64,000 nucleotides of DNA from Tenacibaculum sp. SZ-18 (GCF_002813915.1 NZ_CP019335.1:1781777-1845776); one strand, 5' to 3'; positions 17,504-27,310 are shown, numbered from the stretch's first letter. Notes: generated by a model not told the origin, from the letters alone. Numbers and translations are program-made.

Positions 17504-18621
17504 AAACAAGCATTATATATTCTTTCATATTGTGGTAATACTTTTTCTAGAGAGAAGAGTTTCGTATGCTCTTTTGCTTTTCTCTTCATTTCTAAAAGTT
17601 TAGTATCATCTTTTAGAATAGAGATTGCATGTGATGACATACTTTCAACATCTCCTAAATCAGCAAGAAAACCTGTTTCCCCATGAATATTAACTTCTGG
17701 AAGTCCTCCTCTATTGGATGAAATAACAACTGTATTTGCCGCCATTGCCTCTAAAGCTGCAAGTCCAAAACTTTCTGTTTCAGATGGTAATAAAAACACA
17801 TCTGAATAACATAATAACTTTGCAACTTCGTTACTATTTCCTAAAAACAAAACCTTGTCTGTAATTCCTAAATCTTCCACTAATTTCTCGGCTTTTGAAC
17901 GTTCTGGTCCATCTCCTACCATTAATAACTTTGCAGGAATTTCATTTTGAACTTTATTAAAAACTTCAACAACATCTAATACTCGTTTTACCGGTCTAAA
18001 ATTACTGATATGAATCAAAATTCGTTCATCTGGAGCAGCAATGGCAGTCCGTTGGCATTCTGCCTCGTCTGCCATTTCGTATTTTTTTCCATCAATGAAA
18101 TTATAAACAACCTTAATATCCTTTTGAATATTAAACAGACGTAAAGTATCTTCTTTTAAACTTGAAGAAACAGTTGTTACTTCATCAGATTTATTAATAC
18201 TAAACTCAACTGCTGTTTTATAACTTGGATGGCTTCCTACTAAAGTAATATCAGTACCATGTAAGGTTGTTACGACTTTAACTCTAATTCCTTTATCAGC
18301 CAACATTTCCTTAGCCATATAAGCTGCATAAGCATGTGGAATTGCATAATGCACGTGTAATACTTCAAGCGCATAACGTTCAACCACTTCTACCATTTTT
18401 GTTGAAAGTGCCAATTCATATGGTTGGTATTGAAACAATGGGTATTCTTCCAAAGCAACCTCGTGAAAATGTAAATTGTAAGAAATAAAGTCTAATCGTA
18501 CTGGTTGATTATATGTTATAAAATGAACCTCATGACCTTTATTCGCTAATGCCATTCCTAATTCAGTAGCAACTACTCCACTTCCACCAAACGTAGGATA
18601 ACATACAATTCCTATTTTCAT
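17500..18621 (-). CDS. bshA: N-acetyl-alpha-D-glucosaminyl L-malate synthase BshA
   Basis: This 373-residue GT4 glycosyltransferase catalyses the first step of bacillithiol synthesis, joining GlcNAc from UDP-GlcNAc to L-malate. The N-terminus KIGIVCYPTFGGSGVVATELG and the internal TTLHGTDITLVG are diagnostic for BshA. The GT4 nucleotide-sugar site (PSETESFGLAALEAMA) is intact. It suggests that bacillithiol is the cell's low-molecular-weight thiol. bshB and bshC are not in the window. Confidence 0.93.
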   Translation of the reverse strand: MKIGIVCYPTFGGSGVVATELGMALANKGHEVHFITYNQPVRLDFISYNLHFHEVALEEYPLFQYQPYELALSTKMVEVVERYALEVLHVHYAIPHAYAAYMAKEMLADKGIRVKVVTTLHGTDITLVGSHPSYKTAVEFSINKSDEVTTVSSSLKEDTLRLFNIQKDIKVVYNFIDGKKYEMADEAECQRTAIAAPDERILIHISNFRPVKRVLDVVEVFNKVQNEIPAKLLMVGDGPERSKAEKLVEDLGITDKVLFLGNSNEVAKLLCYSDVFLLPSETESFGLAALEAMAANTVVISSNRGGLPEVNIHGETGFLADLGDVESMSSHAISILKDDTKLLEMKRKAKEHTKLFSLEKVLPQYERIYNACF

Positions 18622-18798
18622 CTGTTTAAATTATTTACACTAAAATACTAGATTTTGAATCTAATCAGCAATCATCATAAATTTTCATCTTCAAAAAGAG
18701 AGAAGTTACAAAATTTATGACGGCTTTATTAATAAATTGATTTGTTCAACTCTGACGTAAAAATACGCTTTTGTTTACGTGAGTTTGTTAATATTATT

Positions 18799-18837
18799 AA
18801 AAAAAGAAACGCTGTAACTCGTAAGTTACAGCGTTTC
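18799..18837 (-). terminator. Intrinsic terminator of the transketolase N-half gene
   Basis: A 14-base perfect stem (18806-18819 with 18824-18837) with a 4-base loop is followed on the minus strand by seven T's. It stops transcription 23 bases after the transketolase stop codon. The remaining gap 18622-18798 is AT-rich with nothing else visible. Confidence 0.85.
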
Positions 18838-18859
18838 AAAATATTATATTCATTACTAA

Positions 18860-19705
18860 TTAGTAATCACCTAAAGTTGCAGGATTTTGCTCTAAAGCTG
18901 AAGCTAATTGCTCATCATTAGGAGCTTTTCCATGCCAAGCGTGTGTGTGCATCATAAAATCTACACCATTACCCATTTCTGTATATAATAAAATACAAAC
19001 CGGCTTTCCTTTTCCGGTTCTAGTTTTCGCTTCTTTTAAGCCTACTAAAATAGCTTCTATGTCATTTCCTTCTTTAACTTCTAATACATCCCAACCAAAA
19101 GCTTCAAACTTAGCTTTTAAGCTACCCATTGCTAATACATCATCAGTTGTACCATCAATTTGCTTTTCGTTAACATCAACCGTTGAAATTAAATTATCTA
19201 CTTTTTTTGCTGAAGCATACATTGCTGCTTCCCAAATTTGTCCTTCTTGTAATTCCCCATCTCCGTGTAAGGAATAGACAATTTTATCATCTCCATTTAA
19301 CTTTTTAGCTTCTGCTGAACCAATAGCAACACTCATTCCTTGTCCTAATGAACCAGAAGCAATTCTAATTCCTGGTAAATGTTCGTGAGTAGTTGGGTGA
19401 CCTTGTAAACGAGAATCGAGCTTTCTAAACGTTGCTAATTCTTCAACAGGGAAAAAACCACTGCGAGATAACACACTGTAATATACAGGTGAAATATGTC
19501 CGTTTGATAAAAAGAACATATCTTCATTTCTACCATCCATATCAAAATCAGTGCTATAATCCATGATTTCTTGATATAAACAAGAAATAAATTCAGCACA
19601 TCCTAATGATCCTCCTGGGTGACCAGAATTAACGGCATGTACCATGCGTAAAATATCTCGACGAACTTGTTGTGTAAAGTCTTGAAGTTGTTGTGTTGTT
19701 GACAT
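18860..19705 (-). CDS. Transketolase, N-terminal subunit
   Basis: This 281-residue protein is the thiamine diphosphate-binding half of a split transketolase. The motifs GHPGGSLGCAE, GHISP, GSLGQG and the ThDP/metal motif GDGELQEGQIWEA are present. A split enzyme also needs a C-terminal half of about 310 residues. That gene is usually adjacent in relatives but is not found anywhere in this window, and a strong terminator follows directly. It works in the pentose phosphate pathway if paired. Confidence 0.9.
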   Translation of the reverse strand: MSTTQQLQDFTQQVRRDILRMVHAVNSGHPGGSLGCAEFISCLYQEIMDYSTDFDMDGRNEDMFFLSNGHISPVYYSVLSRSGFFPVEELATFRKLDSRLQGHPTTHEHLPGIRIASGSLGQGMSVAIGSAEAKKLNGDDKIVYSLHGDGELQEGQIWEAAMYASAKKVDNLISTVDVNEKQIDGTTDDVLAMGSLKAKFEAFGWDVLEVKEGNDIEAILVGLKEAKTRTGKGKPVCILLYTEMGNGVDFMMHTHAWHGKAPNDEQLASALEQNPATLGDY

Positions 19706-19725
19706 TTTGTTATGTTTAATACCGG

Positions 19726-19733
19726 CAAAAATA
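19726..19733 (-). promoter_or_regulatory. Probable -7 promoter box of the transketolase gene
   Basis: On the minus strand TATTTTTG followed by CCGG matches TAnnTTTG and ends 20 bases before the start codon at 19705. Confidence 0.55.
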
Positions 19734-19792
19734 CAAAAGTGTTCGATATGAAAATATGGAAAACTCGCTTTTAATGAATAGTTATTAACATA

Positions 19793-21052
19793 TTAGGTTT
19801 TCTGCTTCTTCTTTTTAGCCGCTGGAAATAATACATTATTAAGAATTAATCGATATCCTGGTGAAGTTGGATGCAAATCTAACTCTGTTTTTGGATCACC
19901 AACTCTGTGTCTGTAATCTTCTGGATCATGACCTCCATAAAAAGTAAACATTCCTTTTCCCTTGGTTCCATGAATATAACGAGCTTCTGAATTTGTAGTG
20001 TTTTCTCCAAGAACCATCACCGTCGATTTCACATTTCTTCTATCGAAAGAAGTAGTTTGTCCCATAAATGCTTTTACTACCTGAGTATGATTTTGACATA
20101 ACATTGTAGGGACTTGATCCCATTTTGCAGAAAACTCTTTCAACACAAAATAATCTGACTCTTGTCGAATTCTTCTTTTACGAGTCATATCAATTGATGA
20201 AAACTCGTAGGTTGTTGGATTTCTTATTAATTCAAAGTCAGAAAAAGCAAAGGTTTTGTTGAAATTTAGTTTCGACTGATAATTTGGTTCTGAAGGATCT
20301 CCATCAAACATCGCCTCGCAAATATCAACTCCATCTGCAGCGAGTGCAATGTCAAAACTATCGGTTGCAGAACACATAGCAAACATAAATCCACCTCCAA
20401 TAACATAATCTCTGATTTTTAAAGTTACATCTCTCTTCGCTTCTGAAACCTTTGAGTATCCTAATTTAGTTGCTAAAGCTTCTGCATCTTTCTTTTGTTG
20501 AATATACCAAGGTGCTGTTCGGAAAGCTCCGTAAAAACGACCATATTGTCCTGTAAAATCTTCATGATGTAAATGAAGCCATTCATAAAGTAATAATTTA
20601 TCATTCAGTACTTCTTCATCATAAACCACGTCAAACGGAATCTCTGCATATGTTAAAACCATTGTAACAGCATCATCCCAAGGCATTTTATCCTTTGGAG
20701 AATAAACAGCAATTTTTGGAGCTTTTTCCAACGTTACTGCTTCTTGATTTTTACTTGGCGAAGAAATTTCTTCTAGAATTAATTGAGATTTAGCATCTGA
20801 AATTTCTTGATATGAAACACCACGAATCTTACATTCATTCACAATAGCTTCATTATTTTCAATTAAAAAAGCTCCTCCATCATAGTTTAACAGCCATTTT
20901 GCTTTTAAGCCATTCTGTAAAGCATAATAAACTATTCCGTATGCTTTTAAATGATTCTTTTGATTATCATGACTCATTGGTAAATAAATAAACGAAGCCC
21001 AAAGCGACTTTGAAAATAATATTAATGAGAGTAAAAAAATGTATTTCTTCAT
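19793..21052 (-). CDS. Exported protein of a conserved Bacteroidota family (often labelled asparagine synthetase B)
   Basis: From the ATG at 21052 this 419-residue protein has a clean signal peptide (MKKYIFLLSLILFSKSLWA), so this start is preferred over one 21 bases upstream. The mature part begins with an IYLPMSHDNQKNHLKAYGI-type segment typical of a Bacteroidota family that databases often name asparagine synthetase B. I see no glutaminase Cys at the N-terminus and no ATP-pyrophosphatase loop, so that name looks wrong. The function is unknown. The prepared export and a GGGFMFAMCSATD segment near residue 200 hint at a periplasmic role. Confidence 0.7.
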   Translation of the reverse strand: MKKYIFLLSLILFSKSLWASFIYLPMSHDNQKNHLKAYGIVYYALQNGLKAKWLLNYDGGAFLIENNEAIVNECKIRGVSYQEISDAKSQLILEEISSPSKNQEAVTLEKAPKIAVYSPKDKMPWDDAVTMVLTYAEIPFDVVYDEEVLNDKLLLYEWLHLHHEDFTGQYGRFYGAFRTAPWYIQQKKDAEALATKLGYSKVSEAKRDVTLKIRDYVIGGGFMFAMCSATDSFDIALAADGVDICEAMFDGDPSEPNYQSKLNFNKTFAFSDFELIRNPTTYEFSSIDMTRKRRIRQESDYFVLKEFSAKWDQVPTMLCQNHTQVVKAFMGQTTSFDRRNVKSTVMVLGENTTNSEARYIHGTKGKGMFTFYGGHDPEDYRHRVGDPKTELDLHPTSPGYRLILNNVLFPAAKKKKQKT

Positions 21053-21125
21053 ATTGAAAACTAAAATACACAATTACTAGTAAGCAATTGTGTATTTAAT
21101 ATATTTTTAAGATTGTAACGACTTA

Positions 21126-22646
21126 TTAAAAGGGAACATCATCGTTAAAATTATCATTTGATCGTTCTGGTGATCCGAATGCGTCTTGAGCTGAAGGTAA
21201 GACATCAGATGAAAATGAATTCATACTCGATTGGAACTCACTACTAAATCCTTCTTCTAAATCTGAGAATTTTGCTAAGTGTCCTGTAAACTTTAAACGA
21301 ATATTATCCAATCCACCGTTACGGTGTTTCGCAACAATAAACTCTCCTTGTCCCTCACATGGTGAATGATCATCATCATCCCATTCTGTCATTCCATAAT
21401 ATTCTGGACGGAAAATGAACGAAACAATATCGGCATCTTGCTCAATCGCTCCAGATTCACGAAGATCGGATAATAAAGGTCTTTTACTTCCTCCACGTGT
21501 TTCAACCGAACGTGATAACTGTGATAATGCAATAACAGGCACATTTAATTCTTTTGCCAATGCCTTTAAATTTCGCGAAATGGTAGAAATTTCCTGTTCA
21601 CGATTTCCACCTGCTCCACCAGCAGTCATTAACTGTAAATAATCGATAATTAGAATACGAACATTATGCTGAGAAACTAAACGTCTAGCTTTTGCACGTA
21701 AATCAAAAATTGATAATGCAGGAGTATCATCAATAAATATTGGAGCATCTGAAAGTTTTTTAACCTTTACATTTAATTGCTCCCATTCGTGAGGCTCTAA
21801 ATTTCCTTTACGAAGTTTTTCAGAAGTTAATCCAGTTTCTGATGAAATCATACGCGTAATTAACTGTACTGATGACATCTCTAAAGAGAACACTGCGACT
21901 GCATGATTAAAATCGATTGCCATATTTTTAGCCATCGAAATTACAAATGCCGTTTTTCCCATACCAGGACGAGCCGCGATGATAATTAAATCGGTTGGTT
22001 GCCAACCTGATGTTAATGCATCTAACTTTGTGAATCCAGTTGCCAAACCACTCATTCCTTCTTGATTCGAAATTTCCTGAATTTTATTAATTGCTTGCTG
22101 AACTAATGATCCAGCTCCCTCTGCTCCTTTTTTTAAGTTTCCTTGTGTTACTTCAAATAATTTTCCTTCGGCCTCATCTAATAAATCAAAAACATCTGTT
22201 GTTTCGTCATAAGCACTTTCAATAATTTCGGAAGAAATAGAGATTAATCTACGTTGAATATATTTCTGAAGTATAATTCTAGAGTGGAATTCGATATGTG
22301 CAGAAGAAGCAACTTTTTGAGTAAGATTTATCAAGTAAAAATCACCTCCTGCAATTTCTAATTTTCCATCACTTCGTAATCTATGGGCAACTGTTCTTAA
22401 ATCGATTGGTTCTGAATTTTGGAAAAGCGTATAGATTGCATTATAAATTTCCTGATGACGTCTATCATAGAATGCTTCAGGGTGTAAAATGTCAATTACC
22501 TCATCAATTCCTTTCTTGTCAATCATCATAGCTCCTAAAACAGCCTCTTCAAGATCTAAAGCCTGTGGTGGTAACTTTCCTTTTTCTAGATTTATTATTC
22601 TAGATTTATCAATCTTAGTTCCTCGTAAACTTTGCGTTTTCTCCAT
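21126..22646 (-). CDS. dnaB: Replicative DNA helicase
   Basis: This 506-residue hexameric helicase unwinds DNA at the replication fork. The N-terminal primase-binding domain (PPQALDLEEAVLGAMM) is followed by the RecA-like motor with Walker A AARPGMGKTAF and Walker B ILIIDYLQLM. Length is standard, so no intein is present. A perfect -7 box lies only 5 bases before the start codon, which would make the message leaderless or nearly so. Confidence 0.97.
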   Translation of the reverse strand: MEKTQSLRGTKIDKSRIINLEKGKLPPQALDLEEAVLGAMMIDKKGIDEVIDILHPEAFYDRRHQEIYNAIYTLFQNSEPIDLRTVAHRLRSDGKLEIAGGDFYLINLTQKVASSAHIEFHSRIILQKYIQRRLISISSEIIESAYDETTDVFDLLDEAEGKLFEVTQGNLKKGAEGAGSLVQQAINKIQEISNQEGMSGLATGFTKLDALTSGWQPTDLIIIAARPGMGKTAFVISMAKNMAIDFNHAVAVFSLEMSSVQLITRMISSETGLTSEKLRKGNLEPHEWEQLNVKVKKLSDAPIFIDDTPALSIFDLRAKARRLVSQHNVRILIIDYLQLMTAGGAGGNREQEISTISRNLKALAKELNVPVIALSQLSRSVETRGGSKRPLLSDLRESGAIEQDADIVSFIFRPEYYGMTEWDDDDHSPCEGQGEFIVAKHRNGGLDNIRLKFTGHLAKFSDLEEGFSSEFQSSMNSFSSDVLPSAQDAFGSPERSNDNFNDDVPF

Positions 22647-22651
22647 GTGAG

Positions 22652-22659
22652 CAAAAGTA
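22652..22659 (-). promoter_or_regulatory. -7 promoter-like box directly before dnaB
   Basis: TACTTTTG on the minus strand matches TAnnTTTG and is separated from the dnaB ATG by only CTCAC. If used, transcription would begin about at the start codon. No -33 TTG is seen at normal spacing, so the call is tentative. Confidence 0.4.
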
Positions 22660-22773
22660 ATTTTTTACATTGATATTTGTATCAGCTTATGTTGATTTTC
22701 TTTGTTCACAAAAAGTGTAAACAAAACTGTTATTAGTATGTTAATAACATTATATCTTCCTATTTTTGGTAAA

Positions 22774-23847
22774 ATGAACTATAATAAAAAAACTGTTTTT
22801 CTTGCTATTTTATTGCCTATACAAGTGATTTTCATAAACTTTATAAGTAATAAAACAAACTTAATTGAAGAATATTATTCTAATGGAATATATCCTTACA
22901 TATCCAGATTTTTACGTTTAATTTTTGGTTGGTTACCTATTTCCTTTGGGGACCTTATGGGTTTGATTTTAATATGTTTATTTGTATTTGAAACTTACAA
23001 ATTGATTAAACAAAGACTCCGTAATTTACTGAAAAAATCAATACGTTTTATTGCATTTCTTTCAATTATTTACGGTTTTTTTTATGTAGCCTGGGGACTA
23101 AACTATTTTCGGGAACCTCTTGCTAAGAAACTTAACTTAAAATCTTCTAAATATACTACTGAACAACTCATTGAAACGACAAGTAGTTTTATTGATATTT
23201 TAAATAGTATTCAAACTACTATTTCGGGAAATGATACAGTTAAAATTATTGTTCCTTACACAAACAAAGAAATCTATAATAAAGTTTCTAATGCTTACAC
23301 AAATCTGAGCACTCAATTTCCTATATTGGAATATAAAAGTCCATCAATAAAAAATTCTATTGTTAGTTTATTCCAATCCTATAATGGAACTTCAGGATAC
23401 TTAAATCCTATTACTGGAGAAGCACAAGTAAATAGTATGATTCCTAAAGCAGGAATGCCTGCAACTGCTTGCCATGAAGTTGCTCATCAAATCGGTTGGT
23501 CTGCAGAAAATGAAGCGAATTTTATAGGCTTTTTGGCGTCAGTAGCTAGTGATGATATATATTTTAAATATTCTGGATACAGAATGGCATTAAGATATTG
23601 TATTAGAGAACTTCGAAAAAGAGAACCGGAATTATTCAAACAATACTGGTTAAAAATCAATAAAGGTATACGGAAGGAACTTAAAGACAATTATGACTTT
23701 TGGAAACAATTTGAAAACCCTATTGAACCATACCTGAAAAAAGGGTATAATTCATATCTTAAAGCAAATAATCAAACTAAAGGTATTGAGTCTTATAGCT
23801 ATGTCGTAGATTTGTTAATTGCATACAAAGAACAAAATAAACCATGA
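22774..23847 (+). CDS. DUF3810 family membrane protein with an HExxH site
   Basis: The ATG at 22774 gives a 357-residue protein whose first helix starts at once (KTVFLAILLPIQVIFINF); the longer frame from 22702 adds an atypical leader. Three membrane segments (about 7-25, 50-72, 90-108) precede a soluble domain with H234-E-V-A-H238, a zinc-peptidase signature in the DUF3810 family. No substrate is known. The next gene overlaps by 4 bases (ATGA), so the lipoprotein is co-translated. A TATTTTTG box lies 5 bases before this start. Confidence 0.75.
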   Translation: MNYNKKTVFLAILLPIQVIFINFISNKTNLIEEYYSNGIYPYISRFLRLIFGWLPISFGDLMGLILICLFVFETYKLIKQRLRNLLKKSIRFIAFLSIIYGFFYVAWGLNYFREPLAKKLNLKSSKYTTEQLIETTSSFIDILNSIQTTISGNDTVKIIVPYTNKEIYNKVSNAYTNLSTQFPILEYKSPSIKNSIVSLFQSYNGTSGYLNPITGEAQVNSMIPKAGMPATACHEVAHQIGWSAENEANFIGFLASVASDDIYFKYSGYRMALRYCIRELRKREPELFKQYWLKINKGIRKELKDNYDFWKQFENPIEPYLKKGYNSYLKANNQTKGIESYSYVVDLLIAYKEQNKP

Positions 23848-24398
23848 AAAAAGTAAATCTTATTTTAGCTGTAATTTCTATTTTAATAACATCTTGTAAT
23901 TCTAATTATAACTTTGACAAAGATTTCAATTGTAATGTCAATACTCCAAATGGTTTGGAAGAGGTAATTGATTTTAAAAACAATTTTGTAATTGAATTAC
24001 CAAAAAATTGGAAGACTAATTTATATTATGACGATGCAGTTTCGTCGGTTTATTCAGCAGATACAACTAAAACACTAACTAACTCGATTATCCTTGACGC
24101 CTCATTTGTTTTCAATCCAATTAACATAGATGACTCATTTATTGAAAGAATAAAGAAAGAAAATCTAAAGATGAAATTAATTGAATTAAAATCTAAAAAA
24201 ATTCGATTTAATAAAGGTGAAGGATATTACAATTTAACCAAGGGAAAACAAGGCAAGTTTGATTACCACGTGTTAAATATTTTCTCAAAGGCTGATCGAG
24301 GGTTTTTACATGCAAAAACTGAAATTTATGGAGATTCATTAGTTAATGAAAGAATCTGTACTGCACTAAAATTAATTGAAAAAATACATTTGAAATAA
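23844..24398 (+). CDS. Putative lipoprotein of unknown function
   Basis: This 184-residue protein starts with a lipoprotein signal (ISILITSC, acylated Cys about 18). The mature part has a region around IELPKNWKTNLYYDD that resembles the small PsbP/MOG1-like folds of Bacteroidota lipoproteins, though I cannot assign a family. The four-base overlap with the DUF3810 metalloprotein gene suggests that the two work together at the envelope. Confidence 0.6.
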   Translation: MKKVNLILAVISILITSCNSNYNFDKDFNCNVNTPNGLEEVIDFKNNFVIELPKNWKTNLYYDDAVSSVYSADTTKTLTNSIILDASFVFNPINIDDSFIERIKKENLKMKLIELKSKKIRFNKGEGYYNLTKGKQGKFDYHVLNIFSKADRGFLHAKTEIYGDSLVNERICTALKLIEKIHLK

Positions 24399-24408
24399 GT
24401 TATTTTTG
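24376..24408 (+). promoter_or_regulatory. Probable promoter of pepT
   Basis: TTG at 24376-24378, a 22-base spacer and TATTTTTG at 24401-24408 fit the Bacteroidota -33/-7 pattern. The box ends 18 bases before the ATG at 24427 and overlaps the TTG codon of the longer reading frame, which supports 24427 as the true start. Confidence 0.5.
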
Positions 24409-24426
24409 AACTTTAAAAATAAAAGA

Positions 24427-25665
24427 ATGAACAAACAGCATATAATTGACAGATTTGTAAAATATGTAACGATTGATACGGAATCTGACCCAAACAACCC
24501 TAAGTTTCCAAGTACTGAAAAACAATGGAATTTAGCTCGTATTTTAGAACAGGAGCTTAAAGAAATTGGAATGAAAGATGTAGAATTAGATGAGAACTGT
24601 TATTTAATGGCCTCGTTACCAAGTAATATTGATTATGATGTTCCAACCATTGGTTTTGTGGCACACATCGATACAAGTCCAGATTTCACAGGAGCAAATG
24701 TAAAACCTCAAATTCACCACGACTATGATGGAGAGGATATTATTTTAAATAAAGAGCAAAATATTGTTTTATCTCCATCATATTTCGAAGATTTATTGCA
24801 ATACAAAGGTCAAACAATTATTACAACTGACGGAACAACTTTATTAGGTGCTGATGATAAAGCTGGTGTTACAGAAATTGTTTCTGCGATGGAATATTTA
24901 ATTCAAAACCCAGACATTAAACATGGTAAAATCAGAATCTGTTTTACACCAGATGAAGAAGTTGGAAAAGGTGCTCATAGATTTGATGTGGAAAAATTTG
25001 GTGCACAATGGGCTTACACAATGGATGGAAGTCAGATTGGTGAATTAGAATATGAAAACTTCAATGCAGCTGGAGCCGTTGTTACAGTTAATGGTAAAAT
25101 TGTACATCCAGGATATGCAAAAGGAAAAATGGTAAATTCTATGACCATTGCTAGCGATTTCATCAAAGCTTTACCAGAAAACGAAGTTCCTGAAAAAACA
25201 ACAGGTTATGAAGGGTTCTTCCATTTACATTCAATGGAAGGAAAAGTTGAACAAACTGTTTTAAAATATATCATTAGAGACCATGATTTGAATCTTTTTA
25301 ATGAACGTAAAGAATTAATGCTTTCTACCGCTAAGAAATTAAATGAGCAATTAGGAAAAGATGCAATTCAGGTTCAAATTAAAGATCAATATTTTAATAT
25401 GAAAGAAAAAGTTGAACCTGTAATGTATATTGTGGATATCGCTGAAGAAGTGATGAAAGAAATGAACATTACACCTTTAATTAAGCCAATACGTGGAGGA
25501 ACCGACGGTTCACAGCTGTCATATATGGGACTACCTTGTCCGAATATATTCGCTGGAGGTCATAACTTTCATGGGAGATATGAATATGTGCCTGTGGAAT
25601 CCATTATGAAAGCAAGTCAAGTAATTGTAGGAATTGCTCAAAAAGTTAGTGAAAAATTCAAATAA
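24427..25665 (+). CDS. pepT: Peptidase T (tripeptide aminopeptidase)
   Basis: This 412-residue M20B peptidase releases N-terminal residues from tripeptides. The zinc-site motifs are intact: GFVAHIDTSPD, LLGADDKAG, the catalytic FTPDEEVG pair and the C-terminal GGHNFHGRYEY. The ATG at 24427 matches the family N-terminus; the longer frame would need TTG at 24406, inside the -7 box. It is probably cytoplasmic. Confidence 0.95.
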   Translation: MNKQHIIDRFVKYVTIDTESDPNNPKFPSTEKQWNLARILEQELKEIGMKDVELDENCYLMASLPSNIDYDVPTIGFVAHIDTSPDFTGANVKPQIHHDYDGEDIILNKEQNIVLSPSYFEDLLQYKGQTIITTDGTTLLGADDKAGVTEIVSAMEYLIQNPDIKHGKIRICFTPDEEVGKGAHRFDVEKFGAQWAYTMDGSQIGELEYENFNAAGAVVTVNGKIVHPGYAKGKMVNSMTIASDFIKALPENEVPEKTTGYEGFFHLHSMEGKVEQTVLKYIIRDHDLNLFNERKELMLSTAKKLNEQLGKDAIQVQIKDQYFNMKEKVEPVMYIVDIAEEVMKEMNITPLIKPIRGGTDGSQLSYMGLPCPNIFAGGHNFHGRYEYVPVESIMKASQVIVGIAQKVSEKFK

Positions 25666-25691
25666 TAAATTTTGTAAATATCTAAAAATGA

Positions 25692-25720
25692 AAAAACTCC
25701 AGTCCTAGACTGGAGTTTTT
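25692..25720 (+). terminator. Intrinsic terminator of pepT
   Basis: A 13-base perfect stem (25692-25704 with 25708-25720) with loop CTA ends in five T's, 26 bases after the pepT stop codon. Confidence 0.85.
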
Positions 25721-25945
25721 AATTAACCTCCCATTAAAATAAAATCAATAACTAATAACGAATTGATATTCATTTCAAAGCAAATATAAGCGTTGTAGCA
25801 CAATAAAAACAAGCTATTTTGTTGTTTTTTTCTTAAATTAACATCTCGTATATTATTTTACACAAAATTGAATTGTGTTATATTCTCCAATTTCATTTTT
25901 TTTCCTTCTGTTATCTACTACTTTTGACGCCTTAAATTGAATAAA

Positions 25946-27148
25946 ATGGATAGAAATTTACTTTTAGAACTGGCTAAAAAACATGGTAGCCCATTATATG
26001 TTTATAACACTGATAAAATAACATCTCAATATAAACGTATTACCAAAGCATTTTCTAAAGTAAAAAACATAAAGATAAACTACGCTACTAAAGCATTATC
26101 TAATGTTAATATATTGAAGGTGTTTAATCAATTGGGAAGTGGATTGGATACAGTTTCAATCCAAGAAGTTAAACTTGGATTATTAGCTGGTTTCGAGCCC
26201 AAAGATATCATCTATACTCCAAATGGAGTTTCTTTAAAAGAAATAGAAGATGTAGCGAAACTCGGTGTTCAAATCAATATAGACAATTTATCAATTTTGG
26301 AATTATTTGGTCAAAAGCATCCAGGAATTCCTGTTTGTATTAGAATAAATCCGCATGTGATGGCTGGAGGAAATTCTAAAATCTCTGTCGGACATATCGA
26401 CTCAAAATTCGGAATATCAATTCACCAAGTGCCACATATTAAAAGAGTTGTCGAAAATACTGGAATGCATATTAACGGAATACATATGCATACTGGATCT
26501 GACATTTTAGATGTAGATACTTTTTTAATGGCAACTGAGATATTGTTTGATGTTGCTAAACAGTTTAATAATATTGACTTTATTGATTTCGGGAGTGGGT
26601 TTAAAGTTCCATATAAAAAAGGAGATATTGCTACTAATATCGAAGATTTAGGGAAACATTTGACTAAAAGATTTAATGATTTCTGTAAAGAATATGGCAA
26701 AGATTTAACTTTAATGTTCGAGCCTGGAAAATTCTTAGTAAGTGAAGCAGGATATTTCTTAGCATCTGTAAATGTGATCAAACAAACAACATCAACTGTG
26801 TTTGCGGGAATTGATAGTGGTTTAAATCATTTAATTCGTCCTATGTTCTACGGTTCTTACCATAAAATAGAAAACTTGTCAAATCCTAAAGGAAGAGAGC
26901 GCTTTTACAGTATTGTAGGCTACATTTGCGAAACTGATACTTTTGGCACCAATAGAAGATTAAACGAAATCCGTGAAGAAGATGTGCTATGTTTTTCTAA
27001 TTCTGGCGCCTATTGTTTCTCAATGGCATCCAATTATAATTCTAGATATCGTCCTGCGGAAGTTATGATTCATCAAGGTAAAGATTATGTAATTCGAAAA
27101 AGAGAAACTTTTGAAGATATCCTCAAAAATCAAGAACTTGTAATTTAA
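25946..27148 (+). CDS. lysA: Diaminopimelate decarboxylase
   Basis: This 400-residue fold-type III PLP enzyme makes lysine from meso-diaminopimelate. The PLP lysine is in NYATKALSN, and the HMHTGSDI, EPGKFLVSEAG and GAYCFSMASNYNSR motifs mark the LysA group. The ATG at 25946 is preferred over a TTG nine bases upstream. A TACTTTTG box at 25919-25926 lies 19 bases before this start and may be the -7 element. The gene is followed by its own terminator. Confidence 0.92.
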   Translation: MDRNLLLELAKKHGSPLYVYNTDKITSQYKRITKAFSKVKNIKINYATKALSNVNILKVFNQLGSGLDTVSIQEVKLGLLAGFEPKDIIYTPNGVSLKEIEDVAKLGVQINIDNLSILELFGQKHPGIPVCIRINPHVMAGGNSKISVGHIDSKFGISIHQVPHIKRVVENTGMHINGIHMHTGSDILDVDTFLMATEILFDVAKQFNNIDFIDFGSGFKVPYKKGDIATNIEDLGKHLTKRFNDFCKEYGKDLTLMFEPGKFLVSEAGYFLASVNVIKQTTSTVFAGIDSGLNHLIRPMFYGSYHKIENLSNPKGRERFYSIVGYICETDTFGTNRRLNEIREEDVLCFSNSGAYCFSMASNYNSRYRPAEVMIHQGKDYVIRKRETFEDILKNQELVI

Positions 27149-27152
27149 AATA

Positions 27153-27180
27153 AAACTCTGACCGTACAGTCAGAGTTTCT
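27153..27180 (+). terminator. Intrinsic terminator of lysA
   Basis: A 10-base perfect stem (27153-27162 with 27169-27178) with a 6-base loop is followed by a T-rich tail, just after the lysA stop. Confidence 0.8.
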
Positions 27181-27310
27181 TTTTTATATAATTAATAATC
27201 CCCTAAAAAATTATATAAAGTATGTAAATGTTCAAACAAATATCAGTTAATATTTAATTTAACCCACAGGAAAAACACCCTATATTCTATTTCTAAGATA
27301 TTTTTAACCC

